Notes: a model not told the origin generated them from the letters alone. Numbered from the stretch's first letter, positions 34,395 through 46,680 are shown. The stretch is 64,000 bases of DNA from Emergomyces orientalis (GCA_002110485.1 MOWL01000070.1:740068-804067); one strand, 5' to 3'. Numbers and translations are program-made.

Positions 34395-36914
34395 ATGGAC
34401 TCCGCTCAGTCATTCGTATCCGCTGAAGATGATTTCGAAATCATTGATGGCCAAATTCCAATCCGCCCACGCCTGAGCACGAGTACCACTATTGTCAGAG
34501 AACTAAACCCCAATGAAGTTGGAGTCCAACTGCATCCTCTGCCAGACACCAACTCTCTGATACTTTCCGTTCATCCTCCTCTGCATCCTGAAAAAGAAAT
34601 CCGGCATGTTCCATGTGACATTGTCCTTTGTATTGATGTTTCCTACAGCATGCAGTCGAGCGCCCCTCTCCCTACAACCGACGACTCTGGTAAACGCGAG
34701 GAAACCGGGTTGAGCGTTTTGGACTTGACCAAGCATGCTGCTAGGACAATAATTGAAACTCTCAACGAGACTGACCGCCTGGGTGTTGTAGTTTTTTCGA
34801 CCGACGCCGAGGTAATTCTCATTTGACCACATCCAATTTAATCCTTAGGGTTAAGTTTACTAATAGTTTGCTCTAGGTCGTCTATAAAATATCCAAGATG
34901 GAAGAAGACAATAAGATAGCAGCGCTGAAAGCGGTGGAAGCTTTGCAGCCATTGTCTTCGACGAACTTATGGCATGGTTTGAAATTGGGACTCAAGGTGC
35001 TTGAGGAGGTAGAACTTATACCTCAAAACGTTCAGGCTCTTTATGTTTTAACGGATGGTAGGCGTTCAAAACCGGACATACAGTACTGGAATCCCTCATG
35101 CTAATTCAAATAAAAACAGGTATGCCAAATCATATGTGCCCGAGCCAAGGGTATGTGCCAAAATTACGTCCCATTCTGCAACAGCAGAAGGATCGCTTGC
35201 CGATGATACATACGTTTGGGTTTGGCTACCATATTCGGTCGGGCTTGTTGCAGGCTATTGCGGAGGTCGGAGGCGGAACTTATTCTTTCATTCCCGACGC
35301 GGGAATGATAGGTACGATCTCAGCACATCTATAACTAGCCATGCATTTTCTTATACTTGAACAGGTACCGTCTTTGTCCATGCGATTGCGAATCTCTACA
35401 CGACCTTCGCTACTCAAGCAAAGGTAACATTCCGTACTTCTGGTTCGGTACAACTGGCGCAAGACGAAGGTAGCAGGACAGGTCTGGGGCTGCACGAAGA
35501 GTCAACAGGGGACGGTGATATCACAGTAATCGTTGGCAATTTACAGTACGGCCAATCCCGCGACCTAGTTATCCAGATGAAAAATGCAACAAGAAAACCG
35601 TCGACGGCGAAAGCAACATTGACATATAACTTCCAAGGGACTTTTAAATCAGTTGATTCTAGCGAGCAGATGCTCTCGCAGTGTTCATCTCTACCAGCTC
35701 ATGTTTCCAGTTATCATATGTCTCGTGCTCGTATCTGCACATTTTTGAGGAGTATCTACCCCTTGCGACCGGATAAAGAGTACACCAATATTGATGAAGA
35801 CCGTCTTGAAGAGGCAAAGAAAGAGCTGGGCTCCATTATCAAGGAAATGAAACAGCTAGGATATACCGATGAAGAGAATGTCAGTCTAGTAAGGGATCTT
35901 GCTGGTGAGGATCCGGAAGGCCAAATTAGCCTTTCCATCTCGACTCATGACAATTTTGCGAAATGGGGCAAACACTACCGTGAGTGCCTCCCCCTATTTT
36001 GCTACGATTACCTTATAGACTTTATTAATTGTACTTTTCAACTAGTGCTGTCTCTTCTTAATGCGCACACCCGCCAAATATGCAAAAGCTTCAAGGACCC
36101 CGGGCCTCTTGAATATGGAAAGAACTCCCCCTTCTTCTGCCGTTGCCGCGAGGAGCTCGATGCCTGCTTTGATAATCTGCCTCCACCAAAACCATCGATC
36201 ATTGTGAGGGCACCTGATGGCTCCGTCAAACTTCGCACGACTTATAAAATGTCTCGATACAACAGCAGAAGCAATCCCTGCTTTGCTGGCCATTGCCGTA
36301 TCCGCCTTTCCGAAGGGGTCGTTACCCTCCCTATTCGAAACCTTCGTGCGGGGACCAATGTGTGGACTCCGCTCGGCCCGCGCCGTGTTAAGGCCGTTTT
36401 AGCCACAGCAGTCAAGAACACCAGCCTCTGCAATATCGGCTCTTTATCAATTACCCCCTGGCATCCAATTCGGGTAACAGGAAGCTGGACATTCCCATCA
36501 GATGTATCGGAGAGGAGTACCCCTTTCACAGGAACAGTTTACTCCGTATTGCTTGACCCTGACCTCGACTCCGATGCCCATGCTATCATGGTGGAAGGGC
36601 ATGTCTGCGTCTCACTAGGTCACGGTGTCCGGAGTGGTAACGATGTTCGTGCACATGCTTTCTTTGGCAGCTACCCAAGCGTTGTCAGGAGCCTGGCATC
36701 GCTTCCCCGTGACGTTAACGGAGTCTTGAGATGTTCTGGGATGAAGCGAAACCCATTAACAGGGCTAGCTTGTGGATTTATTGGCGAGAGAGGACTCCGA
36801 ATGTCAACGAACAAATATGCCTTCAAGAAATCAGCTAAAGTAGCGTTTCGTTATCGCTTTCTCGTTCCGACTATGATATCTAGCCGAGGAGCCGCTTATC
36901 GAGAAGTTCGTTAA
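34395..36914 (+). CDS. VWA domain protein with C-terminal Vint (hedgehog/intein-like) domain
   Basis: Five exons (34395-34811, 34877-35057, 35120-35311, 35365-35979, 36046-36914) give about 757 residues. The introns are 65, 62, 53 and 66 nt, all GT..AG. The last has no in-frame stop and a length divisible by three, so retention would be silent. Residues 70 to about 260 form a von Willebrand A domain with the MIDAS motif D81-V-S-Y-S85 and a later TDG. A helical Vwaint-type linker follows (EEAKKELGSIIKEMKQLGY). The Vint domain starts at C547 (CFAGHCRIRL) and contains the conserved TPWHPI His motif and a VCVSLGHG end. Vint belongs to the Hint fold of hedgehog and intein autoprocessing domains. 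Whether it self-cleaves is not known. No signal peptide is seen. Confidence 0.9.
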
Positions 36915-38457
36915 AACTTTCAGAGGATATTCACGTTGAACGGCATTTGCTTGTTCCGCTTGAAGGGTGTAGGCCGAGATGGGTACGAAATACCATTCTG
37001 ATTAATATTAGTCTACTAAATATGGAATTTCCTTACTGCGTACAGCAGAAATATCAAACGCCAGCCTTGCAACGTCTAGTGCCCCAAGTTTCGCAACACC
37101 ACTTAACTACGGAGTAGGGTTACTATCCTTTTGTTATTATTACGTAGGATTCGATATTACTTTTCAAAACATAATTACTTACCTTGACGTATTTCACCAC
37201 TTGCTGAAGTAATATGTATTGGTACCCTCGATTATAGCTGTCGTCCTTAGCTTCCTTAGCTATCCCTTTATCAGCAAACCATGCTAACACTTCACTATTT
37301 CCGCTAGCTATTTCCAGGTAAATTTATTTTTAGACAAAATCAGCGGTCAGATCAAAGTGTATCCATATCCAAGACATAATTCTGGTAAGCATATTGTAGC
37401 GACCTTTACTAGCCACGCAGGACCGAGCTGCCCTTAGTTGGGGGCGCACCTATGGGCAGAGCATCCCAGTAGACTTTCATGCGGATGTTAACTTGAATGC
37501 AGTAAGACATCAGCAATTCTTGAAGGCGGGGGGGTTCGTACTGAATGTGTAAAATAAATATATCAAGGTTATGAGTTCTGCGCTGGTGGGGCACGTCCCT
37601 ATGTCACTCTGCCAAGCGTCGGCATCGCATGGGCCATTTCTGATCAGCCAACTCAAATAAAACATCTCTACGGCCGCTCACTCCATTGTACAGGACACTT
37701 CACAGTATACCTTATTCCAATGGTCTTTCAATTGTATTTCAGATGCCGGGTAGGTTAAAAAGGAGCTTTCTTTCTTGGTCTATTTCAAAAACAGGTGCGC
37801 TCACATTTCTCTCTAATAAAAGTACTGGTGCTAACTGGTTGGCAATCTCCCCCTTTGAGCACCGGCACTAAAGGGTATGTACCCTATGTATAAGTTTTGA
37901 ATCCCTCCGCCCCATATTCAGCCTCATATACCTGAGCTAAAGGCTTTGGGAGTCCCCAGCCTATTGGAATAATTTTACACAGCCGCTAATTTCAATTAGA
38001 GAGGATAATCGCAGCGGGCAGCGATATGATGGCCTCTGTTGCCTCTGAACCGCATCATAGATTTTGTGATTCGGAGCTGCTAGCTCCCTTGTTCGACAGC
38101 GGAAAAACACGTTTGACGAAGAGAGAATATTGTCCAAAATATGGGGCTGCTGTGATCTTTTTAATGAATTTTCTAAGTATACATCGAGCAAGGAAAAGAC
38201 AGATAAGACAGATGATGTCGAAAGAGGAATACACTAGCTCCCGCTCGCCGCTAGTAATTTCGATAGACAACGTCCAAACAATTAGAGCGGCACATATTAA
38301 TAAAAGCAATCCGAGAAATCAGACGATATTAGCTTCGCTGCTTTCTATCACGAAATGACAATCCAAATCCAAACGAAACGCAAATGCAAATGCAATTGCA
38401 ACGAATAAATATGTTTCCCACATTCTTTAAACACCCGATCCTGAAGCGGCTATTCAC
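36915..38457. other. Intergenic DNA
   Basis: No conserved gene is recognisable. A 110-codon plus frame at 38026-38358 starts with ATG but has no known motif. The minus frame over the same DNA lacks an ATG at its reported start. Confidence 0.45.
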
Positions 38458-38850
38458 TTAATCTCTCCCGCACGAAATGCGAGCTCCTTTCAAGTTACTG
38501 ACTGTAGCAACTGTATTCTCGCCGTCGAACTCAGCATAGGTGGCGCGATCATCAATTTTCGCAATTACGCCGCCTTTTTTATTCTTAATTGTGCAGGAGC
38601 CACCAAGCCTGGTGAGCTGAACACTTGAGGCGATAAGTTTGCCATGGGATGCGACGCGAGTTTTCCCGAAGAGCTTGAAAACATCTCTTTCTTTGTCGTC
38701 AAGTGAAATGGTCACGGAACCCGAGGCGCCCGTTAAGTTGTTTATAATCTGGACTCTAACTTGGTGATGCTTTTGGCTGTTTCGAGGTGTGGGAATGGCA
38801 GAGATGGAAGTGGCGAGAAGGCCAAGGACAACGGCGAAGGATATCTGCAT
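38458..38850 (-). CDS. Small secreted protein of a conserved fungal family
   Basis: 130 residues from the ATG at 38850. This start is chosen over the upstream in-frame one at 38931 because it opens directly into a signal peptide: MQISFAVVLGLLATSISA, with likely cleavage near residue 18-19. The mature part carries VRVQIINNLTGASGSVTISLDD, then a LFGKT motif, ASSVQLT and two Cys that may pair. This V-Q-(N)-TGA...LF-KT...A(S/T)SAQLT order recurs in short secreted proteins of Aspergillus and relatives, whose role is unknown. There are no introns. The upstream region is AT-rich. Confidence 0.75.
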   Translation of the reverse strand: MQISFAVVLGLLATSISAIPTPRNSQKHHQVRVQIINNLTGASGSVTISLDDKERDVFKLFGKTRVASHGKLIASSVQLTRLGGSCTIKNKKGGVIAKIDDRATYAEFDGENTVATVSNLKGARISCGRD

Positions 38851-39970
38851 TTTTGAGGATTGAAGTACGTGGATTTCTTGCCGGTTGAGTATATCCTGTT
38901 TGCGAGGAGTTTGACGTTTGAGGATGTGCAAGCTAGAGGCTTGTAATATGTCTGGAAGGGTTTTCTTTTGCTTTGCGATTGTTATTCTGGTTCTTTTATT
39001 CTTATTTCTGACTCTAAGGCATATGTATGATGGCCTTTATATACCTATTTCTCAATAGCTCCAATGCTATATGCAACGGTTTGCACAAACAGTCTGTTTC
39101 CGGGAAATTGAGACTCTAACCAATAAGTACCTAGGTATTTGGGACCTTTTACACCAGGGGGTTCAGCCCAGTTACAGCCTTTGGAACTGGTTAACGCCCC
39201 CGCTATCGAACATGGTGCAGTTCAAGACCTAATTAGTTCCAGGGCGAACTTGGGGCCGACTCTACACCGGATCAAGGATACTGCGGACGCATTTACAACG
39301 AGTTGTAGTATAATCATGCAGCTGGAGCATGGATGGCATGTGGTAATAAAAGCAACGGAGTTTTCCGCCTGCCGCTTAGGCCTTGGCATGTTCCTTCAGT
39401 AGTTTTATTAATACCAACATGCAGCAGGTGGATTTCCCTTCTACCCGATGTGGAAATCCACCCAAAGCCATTTTGATTGATTCTGCGCAGGCGTAACTCC
39501 ACATCCTACAAGATTTCGCCTAACCCGACTGGAGATCCTTCATTTGCGATTCAAAACAGGCATGAAAACGACAAATAATTTCCTAGTGAGCAGATGAGTC
39601 AGGTCAGCTGACGTGTATTCTGAGTATGTCGCGAACACTTTGAACCAGAAGCTTCGCCCCAAAGGATTCACAGGATCTAGTAAACTAGTTTTGCTGTGTC
39701 AAACGTGCTCCATTATTCCAATTCGTATTTTTGAAGGCCATTGGAAACGGAATTCCAAAGGCCCCTGCCACTGGTATATTGGACATGTATGTACGCCTTG
39801 CCACGAAATTTACTGCAGGGTAAGTCGAATTTAAGGGGAACGAAATATCTCTGGGGAAAAATGGTTGTGTGCATTATCGGCATTTCTACAACAACAATTC
39901 CTCTTTGCCTTGGGATTTAAGGTATCTGGGTATTAATCTAGCCAAGGGTGGGCCTGCCAGCGAACGTACC

Positions 39971-40105
39971 TATTTCACCATGGCTAATGGCCTTGATCAC
40001 TTTGTACGGTACATACCACCACACTGTTACCAGATCGGGTTCGTCACGTTTGTCATACAGGTTACTTCCCATTCTAAAACTAGTAGTTGTGGCGGTACAA
40101 AGAAC
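39971..40105. repeat. MITE-like inverted repeat, decayed copy 2
   Basis: The blocks TATTTCACCATG and GCCTTGATCACTTTGTAC match, in order, the outer and middle parts of one arm of the 15261-15448 element. The GTTACTTCCCATTCTAAA stretch matches its loop-to-arm junction (15 of 18), and GGTACAAAG matches its second arm. An internal part of the left arm is deleted. It looks like an older, eroded member of the same family. Confidence 0.5.
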
Positions 40106-40470
40106 TACCAAATGGCTATTATATTTACATGAGCAAATGTGCCATGCAGGGAATTTCAGTGTTGATTACTGGAAATCTATTTTGAGCACCTGTAACTATT
40201 TACTGGGTAAAAGCATTAGCTGATCAACACTTTGGTTGTAGGATTTAACATTCTGTTCAGCTTAGGCACTTACTGCCATCGTGAAGCTTATCATAGTGTA
40301 AGGGCCCCCGCTTGGCGAGCCTGCGTTACAGCCCCTTTAATCGATCCTAGCTTGACAGCGTGGCTAGTTCAGAAAAGAACCATTCTCTGCTGGTTAGCTA
40401 CATGAGGTCAGCCTCTCCCAAATTAAGAGCTAAGTCGATACTTCAGTAATATTAATGTGTTCATGTATTT

Positions 40471-40476
<6 letters not shown>

Positions 40477-40501
<25 letters not shown>
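40477..40501 (+). repeat. Poly(T) tract, 25 nt
   Basis: An uninterrupted run of 25 T with no recognisable retroelement beside it. Confidence 0.9.
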
Positions 40502-41546
40502 GCTACAATGAATATTTCAGTTGTTCATAATGCACAACTGATACAGAGAAGTTTCCCTACAAGTGCATGGTCTCTATGAACATTAGTACCTAGGTAGATG
40601 TTATTTTCATGCTAATAAAAGGAAGAAAGCTACCCGTTATCTGGTCTCGTCCCTCTTGGCTTGATAAGCAAAAATTGTTCTCAACCCTAGTAGTTTCCCC
40701 TCTGATGTCATGACTGTGGAGAGTAGTAAATACTAGGGTAGTTCTAATCCAATTTAATCTCCGTTGTGGGACAAGTGCCTACAGTGCCTCTCAGCCTTAT
40801 CAAGCCGGCCACTCACATATTCTTTTCAAATCTTGATAATCGAGAAGGGGCTTGGCCCTAAACCTAAGTCGACTTCGTGCTGGATCTATTTTGGGTAGCC
40901 AATGTGACCACCCCCATGCTGGATTACCTGCGTTGATCAGATGCTAGCCCTTCAGGGGGTTGGAAGGATTCCTTCTGCGGCCTGGCAATTCTTCTCGTTT
41001 GACTGATAACTCTGTAACTAAGTTACATTTATGCTGGCCGGTTTGGGTAAGCAGAGTTTCAAAAAGAATAAGGTAGCGCTCTGCATATACTATTTCTTGT
41101 TCACGACGGTACTCCCTGTTACTCTTGTTTATATGAAACTTCCAAGGTAAAACGACTGGACGCGGTTGTAGTTATCAGTTCCTCCAACGAACTGTAGAAG
41201 CGAGTGCTTCCAAACGAATTGTAGCCAGTTAGTTGGCTGTCCTCCAATTTCTCTAAAATTTGTACTAAATCGATTCAGAATGTCAAGTTAAAAACGAATA
41301 TTGCCCCAATTAATTTCATGAAAAGTAAATTTTCTTAATGTCATTTAATGTACCATTCAGTTGCTAGAATATATCTTTGAGAGTAATGAGTGTATTAAGG
41401 ATTGATTCTTTCACCCCAGCGGTTTCCCCACAGCATCACTTGTAAGTTCTTTGTAGCGGGGCTACGGGAAAGGGGTAAGGGCCCCGAGCGTCGCCCAGTC
41501 TCCCGCGCCTCCACTGCTTGAACATCAAAACAGCAGTTCTCAATGC

Positions 41547-42994
41547 TCAATTGGGTCGAGTGCCAGACTGTTGGAAGATCATAGCTTCGAATTGGCTGAA
41601 CAGCGAAAGAGACTTTGCGTCGCCATAGCCAGAGAGCTGGCTTGCGTAGAGTCCGCAGGTTCCACGTTCAGGATCAATCCACTATTAGAAATTAATCATA
41701 TATAGTGTTAGCATTGAAATGGTTATTAATAGATAGCGTCATTCTTTATATTCGAGGTAACCTCATTTGTTTCGTAACACTTACCCAATATAAATTATCA
41801 ACTCCGTGCCAATTAATTGAACCCTTCAGCCGCCTGTTTGGTATGTCTTCCGTCGCCAAGACACCAATTAGCGAATGGTTCCATGTTACATTACCTGGCA
41901 GCGCGTTTGTCATAGCCATCTCAGTCCCTGACAAATGCATGTATTGAATGAGATGACTATTGTCGGGAAGCCGGGGTTCAAATATCTTCGAAAGGGTTTC
42001 AGGCGGTAGGAGTTTGCCATCGTTTCTCAGGATAGAAGTTAGCAAAGTGATGTATTCTGATGGAGTGGACCAGATGCCATGTCCGCCGTAATCATCAACA
42101 GGATGGAGATTCGGCTGGGATCCTGCCGAGGTCGCTACAAGTTCACCTGTCGGAGTTCGGGTGGTTGACTCAGCCTTATTCTGCAGAATATAGTTGCTCT
42201 GAGAGGGGTTGAATGTGGTGTGCTGCATTCCAAGGGGTTCAAAGATATGTGTTTTCAGGTACTCTTCCAATTTAATCCCTCCATTAACGCGTTCGACAGC
42301 TTTTCCCGCCCAATCGAGGCCTGCGCCATAGATCCAACCCTCCCCAGGGTCACACAACAACGGGTAGACAAGTTTTTCCTACTTGGGTTAGTTGTGTAGA
42401 TCTAAACAACCCCAAATGCATGCCTGGTGGCGGAGGAAAAATGCGGGAATTTCAACTCACAATTTTCACCGACCCCATTACAGCGTCTGTTTTTGTGGCC
42501 TGTCTCCACTTTTGTAAGGTTGGATTCCAATTGTCATAAGCAATCCCTGATGTATGGGTAAGCAGATGACAAAAAGTTATCTTCTTATTTGCCTTCCGTA
42601 TCATAGGCTCTCCTGTCCCTTCATCGAAGCCGTACAAAACGTCAGGATCCGACAGTTCAGGAAGGATACGCTCGACATTTTCATCTATATCGATGAGTCC
42701 CTTATCAACGCATTGCATAATGGCGATAGAAGTCATGAGCTTCGTGCATGATGCAAACCACATCGGGGTATCGACAGTAACAGGCCCTGCACCGGCAAAG
42801 CCAAAGCTTTTGGAGTACAAAGTATCCCCTTTTGAAGTGATCAGCACTTGGTCTTACGAAATAGGCATTGTGCTTCAGGAGTGAACATGGAAAAACCCAC
42901 CGTTGCTATTAGCCGCAATCATAGCAACCCCGGGCAGAACACGATCCGGTCCCTCCGCAGTCAAGGACTCAGCGATTTTGTTGAAAGCTTCCAT
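41547..42994 (-). CDS. Beta-lactamase-fold serine hydrolase (class C/esterase-like)
   Basis: Four exons (42994-42901, 42846-42461, 42378-41785, 41681-41547) with introns of 54, 82 and 103 nt give 402 residues. The catalytic SxxK motif is S64-C-T-K67 in MWFASCTKLMTSIAIMQ. A Y135-D-N137 sits in HTSGIAYDNW, where class C enzymes and related esterases have the catalytic Tyr. The later YGAGLDWAG, GHGIWSTPSEY and EPLGMQHTTF blocks are typical of the fungal members. Exon 4 supplies the family-like end WIDPERGTCGLYASQL. Such proteins in fungi are usually esterases or transesterases (LovD-like) rather than antibiotic-degrading enzymes, and the substrate cannot be told. No signal peptide is present, so it is probably intracellular. 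Confidence 0.9.
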
Positions 42995-44096
42995 ATTTAT
43001 AATAACCCTTGTTCAAAAACGTTTTTGGGAGCCTCAGGCCTCAAACCGAATATCATGAAACTAATCCAAATTACAAAGACAAAATATGAAAAAAAGGAAA
43101 AATGAAACAGTGTTAGTCAGGCTTAAATGCCTTGGGCTCTCGCGGGAGGTTGGGTTTATATGTCTTTTGATTTTTGAGTGAGATTCGCTCTAAGCATACT
43201 ACCTGTCTGCTGAGCATGCCAGAAATAGAGCCATTCAGACGGACGGGATGAGAATATGAACACAGCCTGCAGAGGACTGATATGAAATATGATTTAAAAT
43301 TAGCCATGATAACGGGGCGCTGGGTGGGTAAGTTCTGTGCCACTACGATGATGGTGCTTACCTTTCCCCATCCATCTGCTCGGTATAAATCGCCGAGCTG
43401 AGGTTGATGTTGCTGGCGCATAAAAGCCTAGGTAGGGCTAACGTGCTGCAGGCCACGGTCAGACTTACCCTAAGAAGCTTGGTTATTTTACCTACACATG
43501 AAACCAGTTTCAAACTCCATTATATAGTATATTATTTCCAGAAATTTGATACATTTTACCTTATTCTCGAGTTAATAATAATCCTCACAAGCTACATACA
43601 AAAACATATGAGATTAAATTGAAGAAGAATGTGGAAACTAAGAAGATGGAAATCACGTGAAATAGTTGGTCTTTGCGGCCACAGGTCGCCAGCCATCCAT
43701 GTCAACAGCGCTCCATGTTTTTATCTCTGAGCATCTTTAACTCCGGACGATGATTTTTGAACCATCATCCATGACAAGCGGCTCGGGAAGATTATGTTTT
43801 GGGCAAATAACAGGATTTCACGCCAATGAGAAGCAAGAATGTTCCGAATATCCATGCATGTGTATAAAATGGCGTCAAATGGCTCTCAAGAGTTTCAAGG
43901 GCTAGAGCCAATTTTTTCCAACATCTCCGGCCTTGGTCCTATCCTATGTGCTGTTCTCCCATTGTTATCCACATCATGAAATCTGGGGGTTCAGGATAGG
44001 CTGAGAAGGTTATCCTGCTCTGTCTCTTTCTAATGGACTCGTCTATTCCTTACTCACGCTCCCTTATCAGCGGTTGACCTACAAGGCCAGACATAT
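42995..44096. other. Intergenic DNA at the left border of the transposon nest
   Basis: No conserved gene is recognisable. It contains the upstream region of the hydrolase gene and mixed-composition DNA up to the LTR-like sequence at 44097. CG dinucleotides are present, so the CG-stripped block has not yet begun. Confidence 0.45.
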
Positions 44097-44275
44097 TGTT
44101 GGGATTCGCCGAACATCACTAATATGGGTGTTCCGTGGCATGATATTACTGGCCCGTAAATCGGCGAATCACACCCATTCGCTTATTGGCTCGCACATTA
44201 CGAACGAGCCCTTTTTCTATAAAAACTCATAGCTAGCTATGGAGTAGATAGATTCTAATTAAAATGAAAGTATAC
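44097..44275 (+). repeat. Probable LTR (solo or fragment), copia-like
   Basis: It begins TGTTGGGATTCGCCGAAC, a typical LTR start, and has a TATAAAAA box at about 44218-44225. The 9-mer ATTCGCCGA near its start recurs as the reverse complement TCGGCGAAT near 44160, so the LTR can fold. The right border is unclear because AT-rich LINE tail sequence follows. It keeps its CG dinucleotides, unlike the adjoining LINE. Confidence 0.5.
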
Positions 44276-44280
44276 ATATA

Positions 44281-46680
44281 TTATTATTTATTATTATATT
44301 ATACACCACTTAATCTCAGAGATATGTGGGAAACTATCTATTTTATCTAACAAGAAAAACCATGCAATAAAAGAGTTTACTGCTGGATTAAAAACCTCAT
44401 GCACTAATAAATGTATGCAACAGTTTCTGTGAGACTTTGAGCTACTGGGAACCAGCAACTGCTGTTCTCAAGAAAAGAAGAGAATGAGATGAGAAAAGAA
44501 AAATTAAAAATAAAGAAAAATTACACTGAGTATTTTTGAAAATACACTCATGTGTGAGTGAGTGAGTGAAAGACATCAACTGCACTCTGAAGCATAGAGA
44601 GTTGTATCTTTAGCATGAAATAAGCATGAGGATGTGCTATGAGCACTGATTTTGTGTGATAAGCATGCTTTCAGCAGTTTCAGCATGGTGTTTATTGAGA
44701 TCTGTGTATGCTTGATTAAAATATAATAGATTGCTGTTTCTCTGTCTGATAGACACTCAGTGTCTTTATCAGTGAGAACTGTGATAGAATTCCCTGCTTG
44801 ATTCATCATTTTGTTAGACAGTGTAGTTTTTCTTTGATATTTAATAGTCATTTCTTGTTGATTCTGCTCTCATGCAGCAGACTTCTGTAACTGTGCTGAA
44901 ATCTATCACAGTGAACTATCACATGCATCACTATTTCATTTGAATAGTCACATTCACATGCTGATGATGAGAAATCCAGTACTCATCTTTTATATAGAAA
45001 GACTGTCAGCTCTGTTTTTCCTGATCTTAGTTAAATTATCAGCAAGTTTCTGATCTTGTTTAGACTCTTGTGTCATTTCAGAATACTTTTATCTGAAAAT
45101 TGATCAAAGAGTTTATATCAGAGAAATATTCTAGCTCTTCATTATTTTCTTTATCTATTCAGAATTTCTTTTCACACTCATTCATCATGTGAGAAGTGCT
45201 GTGTTGCTGCTGATTTTAAATAGTTTTTTATTTACTTTTTTTCATTCAAAGCTTCTCTTAATTTTCAGACAGACTATCTGAATAAATCATTTTCTCAATA
45301 AGTCTTCTGTACACTGTGTCTTTTTATCTGAGTTTGACTCTCACTGCTGTGCATGTCTCTTCAATTTGTGTTGCCATTTCAGAGACCTTCAGTCATTTTG
45401 TGGCGCGTGTCACAACTTCATCAAGATAGATGTTCAGAGGTGACATGTATGTCTCTGCTTTCAGTGTGAATATTGGTGTTGCTCTGTATGCTTCAGCTAC
45501 TATTCTCAGGCATTCATTCTGTGTTCTGATTAGGCCCTCTGTGTGCTGTTTATTGCGCATGCGTCCTTCGCGCTTGATGCGCGGTTGATGCCATGCCAGT
45601 GCGCTGTAAGCTATAGCTGGCCGTATGACCATGTTGTATATTGTTCTAGCTTGATGTAGGGGGACTCCCCAGGTGGCCTGTGTTGTCTGTGATAGTGCCT
45701 TTATCTGTGACTTCATTTTTCCTGCTATAGCATCCATGTGACCTTTCCATTGAAGCTTGGAATCCAGCCATACTCCTAGAACTCTCATCACCTTCTGTGG
45801 CTTGATAACTTGCTGAGGCAGTCTCAGAGAGTGATTCAAGTTGAATCAAGTTCAGGCTCTAGTGAAGTGCATCAACTCATACTTCTGCAGAGCAAAAATA
45901 GCTTCATGTCTTCCTGCCCATTCTTCACATTCTGCGTGCACCCGTGTGAGCTGCGCGCAATTTGCTTCAGTTGATGGCCTGTATGCTATTATATTGACAT
46001 CATCCACAAATCCTATGCAGCTCACTGATCTATTCAAGAGTGAGTATATCCAGAGCAGTTCCTCATTGTAAAATAGAAAGAGAATGAGAAAGAGAGGTGA
46101 TTCTTGTGATATCTCAGCTGAAATATTGAAGATCTCAGTTTTCTGTTCTTCAAATGTGAGCATGGATCATCTATCTGACATAAATGAGTGTATTCACTCT
46201 GTCAGCTGTCTTGGTAGGCCCTTCATGCGAAGAATGTGTGTGAGTTGGTCTTTGAGCACTCTATTATAAGCTTCTGAGATGTTCAATGATAGAACTGTGA
46301 CCACTGTGTCTGACTTCTTCCATACTGTTCTAATTTGTGCTAGCAGTAGTGATACTGCTGTTTCGGTTGATCTGGCCCGTCTAGCACTCATCTGTTGAGA
46401 TGGCAGTAGATTGAGTGTTTTCACTAGCTGTCTGAGTTTCTGTGCAGTGGCTGATTCTATTATTTTTCTCATTGTATTCAGTAGAGCAATGAGCCTTCAT
46501 GTCTCTGTCTTTTGATAATTCTCTTTTCCTGGTTTTTTCAGTATCACTCTTTGAGTGATCTTGAATATCTCCAGGTAGTGTTCTCATTCCCAGCATGCCA
46601 GTGTGAGCTCTATTATAGTCTTTGTGAAGCTTAATCTCAGCATTTTCAGAAATTCATTGGAGACTTCATTGATACCTGAT
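44281..46680 (-). mobile_element. Tad1-like LINE, 3' part (CG-stripped relic)
   Basis: On the minus strand this is the reverse transcriptase half and 3' end of a non-LTR retrotransposon. The lower end is (TAA)-rich (44281-44310), as expected of a LINE tail. No CG dinucleotide occurs between about 44208 and 45411. It is interrupted by a solo LTR at 46681 and continues at 46932. Many in-frame stops make it inactive. Confidence 0.85.
45393..46472 (-). pseudogene. LINE reverse transcriptase relic
   Basis: Broken frames on the minus strand keep family features. These are the ARRARSTETAVSLLLAQIRTVW block, motif A written as LNISEAYNRV where family members have catalytic Asp residues, and the catalytic FVDD motif (IGFVDDVNIIAY, about 45990-46020). 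The post-RT region around 45393-45839 (VLGVWLDSKLQWKGHM, IYNMVIRPAIAYSALAWH) is typical of Tad1 elements. The changed Asp residues and the stops fit C-to-T and G-to-A decay. Confidence 0.85.

Larger units (their letters stand above)
38851..41546. other. Intergenic DNA containing a decayed MITE-like copy and a poly(T) tract
   Basis: No conserved gene is recognisable. It includes the element at about 39971-40105 and 25 T at 40477-40501. Small frames at 39139-39402 and 39613-39834 show no motif. Confidence 0.45.

Noticed and set aside
37188..37200. 13-mer CGTATTTCACCAC shared with the outer arm of the MITE-like element at 15261
   Set aside because: A 13-mer match is expected by chance several times in 64 kb, and no neighbouring part of the element is present.
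38055..38309. Apparent small membrane protein on the minus strand
   Set aside because: The listed start codon is TTG, not ATG, and there is no other support.
41500..41600. tRNA-like impression (GGGTCGAGTGCC and GTTGG phrases)
   Set aside because: It coincides with the last exon of the hydrolase gene and does not fold into a cloverleaf. No convincing tRNA, rRNA or CRISPR was found in the window.
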